Shown here piece by piece: positions 8,289 to 16,937 of a DNA stretch of 48,729 nucleotides; the first letter of the stretch is position 1, and every line of letters begins with the position of its first letter. Made by a program: the position numbers and the translations under genes. A model generated the notes under the pieces. The model saw only the letters and a list, made by a program, of their open reading frames with translations, made no database searches and was not told where the DNA came from. The DNA comes from SSF26 sp037443945. GTDB lineage: Bacteria > Chloroflexota > Anaerolineae > J102. The stretch covers positions 1-48,729 of the forward strand of contig JBBINH010000025.1 in NCBI GenBank assembly GCA_037443945.1, written 5' to 3'.

Positions 8289-8315
8289 GCCGTCTTCGCA
8301 GAGCGCAGCCACGGT

Positions 8316-9209
8316 TCAGCTTTGTCCACGTCGCCGTCGCACCAGGGCCCGCACGAGCAACAACACAACCAAGACGGGTAGGGCCAGGATGAGCAGGACC
8401 GGCAAACCGACGATCAACAGCCGGATGATCAGATCCACCAGACCGCGCAAGACCTGCACCAGGGTGCCGTAGCTCTCGCGGACGGTCTGGAGGGGATTCC
8501 ACGTTGTCGTCGTGACCGGCACGGTCAGCTCATAAGGCCGCAACTCGACCGTGATGGTGGACAACGCGACCAGCCGCTCGAGACGGTTGAGCTGGCCCTG
8601 CAGCGATTCGATCTCGGCGCGCAGGCTGTTCAACTCGCGGTAGATGGTCATGATGTCCTCGACCTTGCCCCCGCGTTCGCGCGTCTCCCGCAGGAGTGCG
8701 AGCAGTTCCTCTTCGGTTGCGCGCAGCACCCGCAAACGGGCATCCAGATCGTAGTACTGGTCGGTTACGTCGTTGGTGTTCAGGGTTTCGTTGTCTACCC
8801 GCACCGCCAACGCGCGCAGCGCTGCGCGGGCAGCGTCGAACTGCGCGGCCGGCACGCGCAGGGTGATCGTATAACGCAGGATGTTATCGCTATCGCGATA
8901 GCCGTTCATGTCGGCCACATAACCGCCGAATGAGGTGGCCAATTCGGCCACCTGCCGGGCAGCGGCCTCGGTATCGTTCACGACGAGGATCAGGCCGGCG
9001 TTGTAGATGACCTGGCGCGTTTGCTGAAGCTGCTGGTCGGAGACGCGGCCGGTTGTCGTTGCCAGCTCACCTGCTCCGAGGCGAGAGAGTTCCGGCACCG
9101 GCGGTTGGGCCGGAACCAGCTTTGTTTCCGACGGTCCGCCGACAGGGGCGGCGCAACCGCCGGCGATCAGGACCGCGGCCACGAGGAGTAAGCCCAAAAA
9201 GCGCTTCAT
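8316..9209 (-). CDS. DUF4349 lipoprotein
   Basis: The 297-residue protein has a lipoprotein signal peptide with lipobox IAGGC (Cys19). A DUF4349 domain follows (about 65-260), containing the family's paired segment on adjacent periplasmic/extracellular sheets and a coiled-coil stretch (about 165-215, RELNSLRAEIESLQGQL). One C-terminal membrane segment (about 262-290) ends in a basic RRRR tail. The role of DUF4349 is not established; a surface sensory or structural role is often guessed. Having both a lipid anchor and a C-terminal helix makes this a two-point membrane anchored protein. A GAGGTG Shine-Dalgarno precedes the ATG. Confidence 0.88.
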   Translation of the reverse strand: MKRFLGLLLVAAVLIAGGCAAPVGGPSETKLVPAQPPVPELSRLGAGELATTTGRVSDQQLQQTRQVIYNAGLILVVNDTEAAARQVAELATSFGGYVADMNGYRDSDNILRYTITLRVPAAQFDAARAALRALAVRVDNETLNTNDVTDQYYDLDARLRVLRATEEELLALLRETRERGGKVEDIMTIYRELNSLRAEIESLQGQLNRLERLVALSTITVELRPYELTVPVTTTTWNPLQTVRESYGTLVQVLRGLVDLIIRLLIVGLPVLLILALPVLVVLLLVRALVRRRRGQS

Positions 9210-9325
9210 AGCGACACCTCGAAGAGGAGAACGATGCCCATCCGGGAAAAGCGCAGGTCTGACTCCGGATGGACGGTGAGCAGAGGTCTACGATCGCGCA
9301 GACGCCGGCACGAGCGCCATGGTTC

Positions 9326-10075
9326 CTATTGGCCGCTGTAGAGACGACGTCCCAAGCGCCGCGGCAAGCCGGCTGCCTGGATGGCGGCATCCACCGCAGC
9401 CACATCGTAGGCAACCCGGTGCCAGGTCCAGGTCAGGTTGGCGGTATCGAGCAGGGCAAAACAGGCGCGCGGGTCGCCATCCCGTGGCTGTCCCACACTG
9501 CCGGGATTGAGCAACCAGCGGTCGGTGGTGGTCAGAGCCAACATCTCGCCGACCGGTCGACGTTCCAACCGTACCCGTATCCAGGCCCCATCGGCCTGGG
9601 GTTGCAAGCGCCAGGCAATGGCCAGGTGGCTGTGGCCGATCAGACAGAGCTGGGTCTCAAAATAGGCCTGATTGGCGGCGGCCGTTGCGGCATCGAGCAC
9701 ATACTCCCAGATGGGATCGCGCGGACTGCCGTGGGCCAGGGTGATGCCGGCCGGTTCCAGGCGGGGTTGCTGTTGGGCCAGCCAGGCAAGGGCCGTTGCC
9801 GATAACCGCGGCCGTTGCCAGAGCACGGCAGCGTAGGCATCGGGCGAAAACTCATCCAGCGATACCTTACCGACCACGGCCAGGTCGTGGTTGCCAGCCA
9901 GGCAGAGATCGGCCCTGGCCGCGATCAGCTCAACACAGGCTTGGGGTTCAGGCCCATAGCCCACCACATCCCCCAAACACCAGATGGCATCGGGCTTGAG
10001 TGTGTCCACGACGGCCAGAACCGCTTCTAAGGCAATCCGATTGGCATGGATGTCGGAGAGGACGGCAATGCGCAT
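9326..10075 (-). CDS. Calcineurin-like metallophosphoesterase
   Basis: The 249-residue protein carries the whole set of metallophosphoesterase motifs: D8IH10AN, GD36VVGYGP, GN62H63D, AHGSP and GHSH. It is of the YfcE/MJ0936 type with metal-dependent phosphodiesterase chemistry. Its natural substrate cannot be assigned. A perfect 10-bp palindrome, CTAAGCTTAG, lies at 10080-10089, only 4 nt upstream of the start codon, and could be an operator. The gene is divergent from tsaE and followed by the DUF4349 gene after 116 bp that include an 8-bp inverted repeat (9238-9245 with 9265-9272). Confidence 0.92.
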   Translation of the reverse strand: MRIAVLSDIHANRIALEAVLAVVDTLKPDAIWCLGDVVGYGPEPQACVELIAARADLCLAGNHDLAVVGKVSLDEFSPDAYAAVLWQRPRLSATALAWLAQQQPRLEPAGITLAHGSPRDPIWEYVLDAATAAANQAYFETQLCLIGHSHLAIAWRLQPQADGAWIRVRLERRPVGEMLALTTTDRWLLNPGSVGQPRDGDPRACFALLDTANLTWTWHRVAYDVAAVDAAIQAAGLPRRLGRRLYSGQ

Positions 10076-10166
10076 AGCCCTAAGCTTAGCATCATGGCGG
10101 GGTCTTTGTCAGATCGAGACCCGTGCCGGGGAAGGGTTGACGGTATGGTCCTGGCGGCCGATGGCT

Positions 10167-10196
10167 TTGCCTGTTTCTCATGCGATCCGTTACAAT
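10167..10196 (+). promoter_or_regulatory. tsaE promoter, probably leaderless
   Basis: TTGCCT (10167-10172), an 18-bp spacer and TACAAT (10191-10196). The ATG begins 7 nt after the -10, so the start codon should be at the transcript 5' end. Confidence 0.55.
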
Positions 10197-10203
10197 CCGG
10201 CCC

Positions 10204-10662
10204 ATGTCGGAAACGTTTCTGAGCGAATCGCCTGAGGCGACCCTGGCCTGGGCGACTCGACTCGGTGCCACGCTGAAACCGCCCCTGGTCATTGCTTTGT
10301 CCGGACAGCTCGGCACCGGTAAAACTCTGGTCGCCAAGGGCATTGCTGCCGGTTTGGGCGTACGCGAGGCCGTTACCAGTCCGACATTCATCCTCATCAA
10401 CGAATACGAACTACCCAACGGCAATCGGCTTTATCACGTGGATTGTTATCGCCTGCGCTCCGAGCAAACCGGCCAGGCCGTGGCCGCGGTCAAGGCCTTG
10501 GGCCTGGAGGAACTGTTCGATCGCGGCATTGTCCTGATTGAATGGGCCGATGCCATCTTGCCCCTTTTGCCGGCCGAACGGATTGACATCACCCTGGCCG
10601 ATGCCGGTCCCGGCCGTCGCCGGATCACGCTGACCGACCATCGCCGTTCTTCTGCCGGCTGA
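10204..10662 (+). CDS. tsaE: tRNA t6A biosynthesis ATPase TsaE
   Basis: The 152-residue protein has Walker A GQLGTGKT (34-41), the TSPTFILINEYE segment, HVDCYRL and LIEWAD, all hallmarks of TsaE. TsaE is the ATPase that drives the TsaB-TsaD complex making N6-threonylcarbamoyladenosine at position 37 of ANN-decoding tRNAs. The start at 10204 is preferred to an upstream in-frame ATG (10180) because the latter lies upstream of the -10 box. tsaB follows after 6 bp. Confidence 0.95.
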   Translation: MSETFLSESPEATLAWATRLGATLKPPLVIALSGQLGTGKTLVAKGIAAGLGVREAVTSPTFILINEYELPNGNRLYHVDCYRLRSEQTGQAVAAVKALGLEELFDRGIVLIEWADAILPLLPAERIDITLADAGPGRRRITLTDHRRSSAG

Positions 10663-10668
10663 GACGCT

Positions 10669-11316
10669 ATGCTCCTGGCTCTTGACACCGCCACCGATTG
10701 GGCCACCATTGCCTTGTATGATGGCCGACAGGTCCTGGGCGAAGTGAACTGGCGGACCCAACGCCGTCATACCGGTGAGGTGATGCCCCAGATCGAGGCG
10801 CTGCTGCACCTGCTCGGAGTGTCCCCTGAGGCGCTCACGGCGGTGGCCGTGGCCATCGGTCCTGGCTCCTACACCGGCGTTCGGGTAGGCGTGAGTCTGG
10901 CCAAGGGCATGGTAGCCGCCGCCGGTCTGCCTCTTGTGGGCGTTCCCACCCTCGATGTGGTGGCCTATCCCCATCTCGGTGCCTGGCCGGTATGTGCGCT
11001 GGTGGCAGCCGGTCGCGGCCGTTACAACGCCGCCGTCTATGCTGCCGATGACTCCTGGCCTCGGCGCCTGGGAGACTGGCAGTTGGGTACCCTGGCCGAA
11101 CTGCTGGCCCGGCTGACTCCGCCCCTGCGCTTTGCCGGCGAATTGACCCCGGCCGATGCCCAGGCCCTGACGGAAGCCTGGGGCGATCGGGCGGCCATTG
11201 TGCCCCCGGCCCTGGCCATACGCCGGGCCGGCGTCCTGGCGGCTCTGGCCTGGCGCCGTCTGCAGGCCGGCGAGTGGGACGATCCCATCACCCTCAACCC
11301 GATTTACCTGGGTTGA
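10669..11316 (+). CDS. tsaB: tRNA t6A biosynthesis protein TsaB
   Basis: The 215-residue protein has the N-terminal LALDTATDWATIAL and the segment AIGPGSYTGVRVGVSLAKG, which are diagnostic of TsaB in the ASKHA superfamily. TsaB is the scaffold that binds TsaD and TsaE for tRNA t6A synthesis. It sits 6 bp after tsaE and just before rimI, a common bacterial arrangement. tsaD itself is not in the window. Confidence 0.95.
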   Translation: MLLALDTATDWATIALYDGRQVLGEVNWRTQRRHTGEVMPQIEALLHLLGVSPEALTAVAVAIGPGSYTGVRVGVSLAKGMVAAAGLPLVGVPTLDVVAYPHLGAWPVCALVAAGRGRYNAAVYAADDSWPRRLGDWQLGTLAELLARLTPPLRFAGELTPADAQALTEAWGDRAAIVPPALAIRRAGVLAALAWRRLQAGEWDDPITLNPIYLG

Positions 11317-11349
11317 GCGGGCGGCATTCGGTTCGCTTTGAACTGCTTT

Positions 11350-11913
11350 ATGGATCGCCCTTCCGTGGTTTTACCCTTTTTTGTCGATGTCATGCGCCTC
11401 GAGGATATCCCTGAGGTCATGGCCATCGAACGTCGCGTCTTCACGCCGGCCTGGACAAGTGGCGTTTATCGGCGCGAACTGATAGCCAATCCCTGGTCCC
11501 ACTATCGCGTGGTGCGCAGTCGCACCGCCGGGCTGCCGCCCATTTTGGCCTACGGCGGCGTTTGGCAGATGGGCGATGTGGCCCACATTCCGACGATCGC
11601 CACCCATCCCGATTACGGCGGCCGTCATCTGGGCAGCTATTTGCTGCTGCACTTATTGCTGCTCGCAGCCGGCCTGGGCTGTAAGGAGGTCACCCTCGAG
11701 GTACGGGTCTCGAACGCCCGCGCCATCGCTCTCTACCGACGCCATGGTTTTGCCCAGGTCGGGCGTCGACCGCATTACTACAGCGACAACGATGAAGATG
11801 CCTTGTTGATGACGCGATACGGTCTCAACCGCCCCGAGCTTGAGGCCGAGCTGAGGGCGCTGGAAGCGACATTGGTCCAGACCTGGCCGGGTCAGACCAC
11901 CCCGTCCGCATGA
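11350..11913 (+). CDS. rimI: GNAT acetyltransferase, RimI-like
   Basis: The product is 187 residues from the ATG at 11350; a TTG at 11338 would add four. The GNAT core is visible: IPTIATHPDYGGRHLGSYLL is the acetyl-CoA pyrophosphate-binding signature region, and VTLEVRVSNARAIALYRRHGF the C-terminal motif B. RimI acetylates the N-terminal Ala of ribosomal protein S18 and often sits with tsaB. The family is clear, but the acceptor is inferred from the neighbourhood. The approximately 30 residues at the C-terminus are extra compared with typical RimI. Confidence 0.85.
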   Translation: MDRPSVVLPFFVDVMRLEDIPEVMAIERRVFTPAWTSGVYRRELIANPWSHYRVVRSRTAGLPPILAYGGVWQMGDVAHIPTIATHPDYGGRHLGSYLLLHLLLLAAGLGCKEVTLEVRVSNARAIALYRRHGFAQVGRRPHYYSDNDEDALLMTRYGLNRPELEAELRALEATLVQTWPGQTTPSA

Positions 11914-11920
11914 AGGAGCG

Positions 11921-12574
11921 ATGAACACACCTGCTGCCGCGTTAGAAGCTCTGGCCGCCGAGATAAGGCAATGTCGCCGCTGCCCGCTGGGACGGTTGCG
12001 CACCCAAGCCGTGCCCGGTGAGGGGCCGGCCGACGCCGAGATCCTGTTCATCGGTGAGGCGCCCGGCTATCACGAAGATCGCCAGGGGCGGCCTTTTGTC
12101 GGTCCTTCGGGGCAGTTGCTGGCCAGCCTGTTGCAAAGCATCGGTCTGACCCGCGAGCAGGTTTTCATTGCCAATGTGATCAAGTGTCGACCACCGGCCA
12201 ACCGGGACCCTCTACCCGAGGAAATCGCAGCCTGTCGGCCCTATCTCGATCGTCAGATCGAAGGCATTGACCCTCATCTCATCGTCACGCTGGGGCGCTT
12301 TTCTATGGCCCATTTCTTCCCGCCGACGGCCCGGATTACCCGTATCCACGGTCAACCGCTGCGCCTGGAACGACCGGCCGGCAGTCGGCGCCCGGCGCCG
12401 CCGTTTCGTTATGTTCTGCCCCTTTATCATCCGGCGGCCGCATTGCGCAATCCCGAGTGGCTGCAAGCGCTCGAACGTGACTTTGCCCGTATTCCCCTGC
12501 TACTGGCGGAAATGCGCCGTCTGGCCGCTGCATCCTCATCCTCAGGGGATTTCGAGCAACTGACGTTTTTCTGA
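11921..12574 (+). CDS. Family 4 uracil-DNA glycosylase
   Basis: The 217-residue enzyme has C18RRC21 near the N-terminus, GEAPG (uracil pocket/water-activating motif), the NVIKCRPPANRDP segment and YHPAAAL. The four Cys (CxxC plus the Cys of IKCRPP and of ACRPYL) fit the [4Fe-4S] cluster of family 4 enzymes. These remove uracil from DNA and are common in thermophiles and Chloroflexota. AAGGAG is placed 3-7 nt upstream of ATG, and the gap to rimI is only 7 bp, so it belongs to the tsaE-tsaB-rimI transcription unit. Confidence 0.93.
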   Translation: MNTPAAALEALAAEIRQCRRCPLGRLRTQAVPGEGPADAEILFIGEAPGYHEDRQGRPFVGPSGQLLASLLQSIGLTREQVFIANVIKCRPPANRDPLPEEIAACRPYLDRQIEGIDPHLIVTLGRFSMAHFFPPTARITRIHGQPLRLERPAGSRRPAPPFRYVLPLYHPAAALRNPEWLQALERDFARIPLLLAEMRRLAAASSSSGDFEQLTFF

Positions 12575-12707
12575 GGCACGGTCATGCGCCCGATGTTTTG
12601 TCCTGGCTCAGATTTAGAATCAGCGAAGCCTGATAAGGCCAGAAACGAGCGCAAGAGATGGGCAGTTACTTTTTATGGTTTTTACTCTTTGATGATGGAG
12701 TGAGCTT

Positions 12708-14363
12708 TTGACATTTGTGGATTCGTATTCCTCTTCTCTGCGTATTATCCCTTTAGGTGGATTAGGCGAGTTCGGCAAGAACATGATGGCCTTTGAGTAC
12801 GGGGATGTCATCATCGTCGTGGATGCCGGCCTTATGTTCCCTGCCGATGATATGTCGGGTATCGACCTGGTCATCCCGGATACGAGCTACCTGTTGGCCA
12901 ATCTGTCTAGGGTTGCGGCCTTCATCCTGACCCACGGCCACGAAGACCACATCGGCGCGCTGCCCTATGTGCTGCCCCAGATCAAAGCACCCATTTACGG
13001 GACCCGCCTGACCTTGGGGCTGGTGGAAAACAAGCTGCGCGAACAGCGCCTATGGGATGGCGCCGACCTGCGGGTGATCGACGATGCCACCCAAATTCAG
13101 GTGGGGGCTTTTCGCCTCGAGTTTGTGCATGTGTGCCATTCCATCCCCGATGTGGTGGGGGTGGTTTTGCACACGCCTGTTGGGACCGTCGTGCATATCA
13201 CGGATTACAAGTTCGATCCCCATCCGGTGGATGGTCGTCTGACCGATGAGGCGAAGCTGCGACGTTTGGGCGATGCCGGCGTGCGGTTGCTCCTTTCCGA
13301 TTCGACCAATGTCGAAGTGGCCGGTTATACCCCTTCCGAGCAGGAGCTGGCAAAAGCGCTGGACCATCTCATGGCGCAGGCGCCGGGTCGGGTTATCGTG
13401 GCGACCTTTGCCTCGAACATTTCGCGTATTCAGCAGGTCTTTGCTGTGGCCGCGCGTCATGGTCGTCTGGTCGGCGTGACCGGCCGCAGCATGCTGCAAA
13501 ATGTCCGCATGGCCACCGAGTTGGGCTATCTGCGGCCGCCGGCCGGGGGCGTGTTGACGCCGGAACAGATGAACCATCTCCCGCCGGAGCGGGTGACCAT
13601 TGTTTGTACGGGCACGCAAGGCGAACCGACCAGCGCCCTGGTGCGTATGAGTCAGGGTCAGTATCGCCATCTGCGTATCGGCAAAGGCGATACGGTGATC
13701 ATCAGCGCTTCGCCTATCCCCGGCAATGAGAAGATGATCCACCGTACCCTGGACAATCTTTTCCGCCTGGGAGCCGATATCTACTACGACGAACTCACCG
13801 AGGTGCATGTCAGTGGCCACGGCAGCCGCGAGGACCAGAAGCATCTGCTGCGCTTGCTGCGACCGGAGTATCTCATCCCCATCCATGGCGAATATCGTCA
13901 GCTTGTGCTCCATGCCCGGCTGGCACGTGAGGCAGGCATCCCCGCTGCCAACATCTTTGTGATCGAAAACGGCCAGGTCATGACCCTCGACCACCGGGGA
14001 TTGCGTCCGGCCGAGGTGGTGAACACAGGTGATGTTTTTGTCGACGGCCTGGGCGATGTGGCTTCGGTGGTCTTGCGCGAGCGACGACATCTCGGGCGCA
14101 ATGGCTTTTTCGTCGTGGTTATCGGTCTGGATGAGGCGACAGGGGAGGTCATCCTGGGACCCGAAATCCTGTCGCGTGGGTTTGTGCACATGGACGAGGC
14201 CAGTGAGTTGATCGCGGCGGCCAAGGAACTCGTGTGGAAGGTATTGGCACAGGAGGAGACGACCTCGGCGATCGCCGAGCGGGTGCAGGCGTCGTTGCTG
14301 GATTTCTGCCAGCGCAGAACCGGTCGCCGGCCGATGATCATCCCCCTGGTCCTCGCAATGTAG
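12708..14363 (+). CDS. rnj: Ribonuclease J
   Basis: The 551-residue protein is a metallo-beta-lactamase/beta-CASP nuclease with ILTHGHEDHIGA (zinc ligands), HITDYKFD, the SDSTN motif, the beta-CASP region (ASNISRIQQV) and the late GHGSREDQ and IPIHGE motifs. RNase J has 5'-3' exo- and endonuclease activity in mRNA decay and rRNA maturation. The TTG start at 12708 was chosen because GGAG lies 7 nt upstream. The 133-bp upstream region contains a short GCCT-GATA-AGGC hairpin but no clear promoter. Confidence 0.94.
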   Translation: MTFVDSYSSSLRIIPLGGLGEFGKNMMAFEYGDVIIVVDAGLMFPADDMSGIDLVIPDTSYLLANLSRVAAFILTHGHEDHIGALPYVLPQIKAPIYGTRLTLGLVENKLREQRLWDGADLRVIDDATQIQVGAFRLEFVHVCHSIPDVVGVVLHTPVGTVVHITDYKFDPHPVDGRLTDEAKLRRLGDAGVRLLLSDSTNVEVAGYTPSEQELAKALDHLMAQAPGRVIVATFASNISRIQQVFAVAARHGRLVGVTGRSMLQNVRMATELGYLRPPAGGVLTPEQMNHLPPERVTIVCTGTQGEPTSALVRMSQGQYRHLRIGKGDTVIISASPIPGNEKMIHRTLDNLFRLGADIYYDELTEVHVSGHGSREDQKHLLRLLRPEYLIPIHGEYRQLVLHARLAREAGIPAANIFVIENGQVMTLDHRGLRPAEVVNTGDVFVDGLGDVASVVLRERRHLGRNGFFVVVIGLDEATGEVILGPEILSRGFVHMDEASELIAAAKELVWKVLAQEETTSAIAERVQASLLDFCQRRTGRRPMIIPLVLAM

Positions 14364-14420
14364 GACTTCTGTTGTCATCGCCATGGCGACATTCGGCCGA
14401 GTCGTTTTCAGCAAGGAGCG

Positions 14421-16934
14421 ATGGCCGTGAAAAGGCAACTGCGAGGCTTCAAACGGAGTGTCATTCATCTCGATTTTGACCTGTATCGCGTCGAGGTGCC
14501 GATTCCGGGTGTGGTCGGGGACAAACTGAGCGTGATCGATATCCAGCCGGAAGGGGTCGAACGCACCATCGTCTTCGTTCACGGCTACCTGGGCTGTGCC
14601 GAGACCTGGGAGCATCAGATCGAATACTTCGCCCGCTCCTATCGCGTGGTGGCGCCCGACCTGCGCGGGCACGGCCAGAGTGATGCGCCCTATAGCCAGT
14701 ACACCATGGCCGAATTGGTGGCCGATCTCTATGCCATAACCCAGGCGCTGCGCCTGCCACCCCGCTTTGTCCTGGTGGGCCATTCCTTCGGCGGTTCCAT
14801 TTGCGTCGAATACGCGGTTGCCCATCCCGAACACATCGAGCGGTTGGTCCTCATTGCCACGGCCGGCCAATATCCCCTGCCCAAACTGCTCTCGCTGATC
14901 TATCGGCTACCGACTTCGTTTTTTCGCTTATGGTGGGACTATCGACCCCGCTGGAACGCCGAAGTCCACGCCTTCAAACGGATGATGACCAACAACCTGC
15001 GCCATTGGCAGGGGTGGACCCTGTTGGAGCGCATTCAGGCGCCCACCCTCGTCATCACCGGGGAGCGGGATAACTACTTCCCGCGTTGGGTGTACGAGAA
15101 AGTGGGAACGACCATCCCCGGCGCCGAAGTGGTGGATATCGGCGCTTCCAAACACAAGGTGCAGTTGGAGCGCCATCGCGCCGTCAACCGCGCCATCGAA
15201 CGCTTTCTCGGCGACGATCGCCAGGCCGGGTCCTGGCGTGGGCAGACGGCGGCACCGGCCGCTGCGGAACTGCTGACGCGACGCCCCTGGCTCTCGGCCT
15301 ATCCTCCCGGCATTCCGCGCACGGTGCCCATTCCCTCCCGACCGCTGCCCGATTTTCTGGCCGGAGCGGCGACGGCGTTGCCCCGGCGGACGGCCACGTA
15401 TTTCTTCGGTGCCCGCCTGAACTACCAACAGCTCGACCGCAAGGTCAACCAATTCGCCAACGTCGTGCACGGATTAGGTCTGCGCCCCGGCGAGCGGGTT
15501 CTGATCGTGCTGCCCAATATGCCGGAGTTCCTCATCGCCTACTATGGCACTCTGCGCGCCGGTGGCGTGGTGGTCTTGCCGAATCCGGATGCCGACGCCG
15601 AACACATCGCCCGCGAAGCCGCCGAGGCCCAGGCGGTGATGCTGGTCACCCTGGCCGAGTTCGGTCATCTGATCACGACCGTGCGAGAGAAGGCGGCGGT
15701 GCGCGAGGTGCTGCTGGTCGATCCTCTTGCCGATGCGCTGGGTCCTGAGACGTATGCCCTCTTTTTGCAGCGCTGGACTTTTGCCGTCGGCCCTCTGGGC
15801 GAAGACCCGACGGTCTCAGGCCGCTCGCTGACGGTGCTGCTGCGTGATGCGCCCTACGATCCGCCGCCGCCGACCAGGACCGCGCAGGAGCTGGCCGCCA
15901 TTCTCTTCACGTCGGGAACGAGCGGCTCGCCCAAAGGTGTGGGCTTGACCCATGCCAATCTCGTGGCTAATACCGTGCAGACCCGACACTGGTTCCCTGA
16001 CCTGCACTACGGGGGTGAGACCTTTCTGGCCGCCATCCCGCTCCGCCACAGCTACGGCATGACCACGGCCATGAACCTACCCGTCGCCGTGGCCGCTACG
16101 ATCGTGCTCTTGCCGCTGATCGACCTTCGGCTTCTGCTCGAGCATGTGCGTACCACCCGGCCCACCATCTTCCCGGCCGTGCCCTCGCTCTATGCGGCCA
16201 TCAACCACGCTCCCCATGCGCGGGAGTACGGTCTGGGCAGCATCAAAGCCTGCCTCAGTGGCGCCGCGCCGCTGCCGGTGGAGGTCCAGGAGACCTTCGA
16301 GAAGCTGACCCGCGGCCGTCTGGTCGAGGGCTATGGGTTGACCGAAGCCTCGCCCGTGACCCATGCCAATCCCCTGATCGGTACCCGTAAACCGGGCTCC
16401 ATCGGCCTGCCGTTACCCAATACCGATGCCCGCATCGTCGATCCGGATACCGGCGCCGATCTACCACCCGGTCAGGTGGGCGAACTGGTCGTGCGCGGGC
16501 CGCAGGTGATGCAGGGCTATTGCACCGGCAGCCCCGATGTCGGCGATACCCGCCTGCAAGATGGCTGGCTTTTTACCGGCGACCTGGCCCTCATGGATAC
16601 GGACGGCTACTTCCACCTCATCGGCCGCAAGAGCGAGGTCATCACCCTGGGAGAGCGCCGCCTCTATCCGCGGGATATCGAGGAAATCCTCTACGAGCAC
16701 AGCAAAGTCCAGGAAGCCGCCGTGGTGGCCGTGCCCGACGGCGCCGGTGGATGGCGTATCAAGGCTTTTGTCGTGCCGCGACCCGGCACGGCGCCGTCTA
16801 AGGACGAATTGTTCCATCTGTGCCGACGCCGTCTGGACCCCGAAGCCGTGCCCTGGGACATCGAATTCCGCTCGGAGCTGCCCAAGAACTTCCTGGGCAA
16901 AGTGCTGCGCCGTCTGTTGGTCGAGTCGGGCTGA
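14421..16934 (+). CDS. Alpha/beta-hydrolase fused to AMP-dependent acyl-CoA synthetase
   Basis: The 837-residue two-domain protein is encoded without frame change. Residues about 45-265 form an alpha/beta hydrolase: oxyanion motif HGYLG (54-58), nucleophile Ser122 in GHSFGG, Asp217 in GERD and His245. After a linker (270-310) comes a complete AMP-binding enzyme: TSGTSGSPKG (about 496-506), EGYGLTEASP, WLFTGDLALMDTDGYFHLIGRKSE and a C-terminal GK827VLRR carrying the adenylation Lys. It should activate a carboxylic acid with ATP, and the hydrolase may supply or release it; both substrates are unknown. AAGGAG precedes the ATG. It is the largest enzyme in this section and its fusion deserves attention. 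Confidence 0.88.
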   Translation: MAVKRQLRGFKRSVIHLDFDLYRVEVPIPGVVGDKLSVIDIQPEGVERTIVFVHGYLGCAETWEHQIEYFARSYRVVAPDLRGHGQSDAPYSQYTMAELVADLYAITQALRLPPRFVLVGHSFGGSICVEYAVAHPEHIERLVLIATAGQYPLPKLLSLIYRLPTSFFRLWWDYRPRWNAEVHAFKRMMTNNLRHWQGWTLLERIQAPTLVITGERDNYFPRWVYEKVGTTIPGAEVVDIGASKHKVQLERHRAVNRAIERFLGDDRQAGSWRGQTAAPAAAELLTRRPWLSAYPPGIPRTVPIPSRPLPDFLAGAATALPRRTATYFFGARLNYQQLDRKVNQFANVVHGLGLRPGERVLIVLPNMPEFLIAYYGTLRAGGVVVLPNPDADAEHIAREAAEAQAVMLVTLAEFGHLITTVREKAAVREVLLVDPLADALGPETYALFLQRWTFAVGPLGEDPTVSGRSLTVLLRDAPYDPPPPTRTAQELAAILFTSGTSGSPKGVGLTHANLVANTVQTRHWFPDLHYGGETFLAAIPLRHSYGMTTAMNLPVAVAATIVLLPLIDLRLLLEHVRTTRPTIFPAVPSLYAAINHAPHAREYGLGSIKACLSGAAPLPVEVQETFEKLTRGRLVEGYGLTEASPVTHANPLIGTRKPGSIGLPLPNTDARIVDPDTGADLPPGQVGELVVRGPQVMQGYCTGSPDVGDTRLQDGWLFTGDLALMDTDGYFHLIGRKSEVITLGERRLYPRDIEEILYEHSKVQEAAVVAVPDGAGGWRIKAFVVPRPGTAPSKDELFHLCRRRLDPEAVPWDIEFRSELPKNFLGKVLRRLLVESG

Positions 16935-16937
16935 CGT

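Noticed and set aside
13050..14870. 606-residue minus-strand frame across RNase J
   Set aside because: His/Gln-rich shadow overlapping two verified plus-strand genes.
14421..16934. OleBC beta-lactone/olefin biosynthesis fusion
   Set aside because: The domain order is similar, but the hydrolase nucleophile is Ser (GHSFGG) rather than the Asp of OleB, and no oleA or oleD is near.
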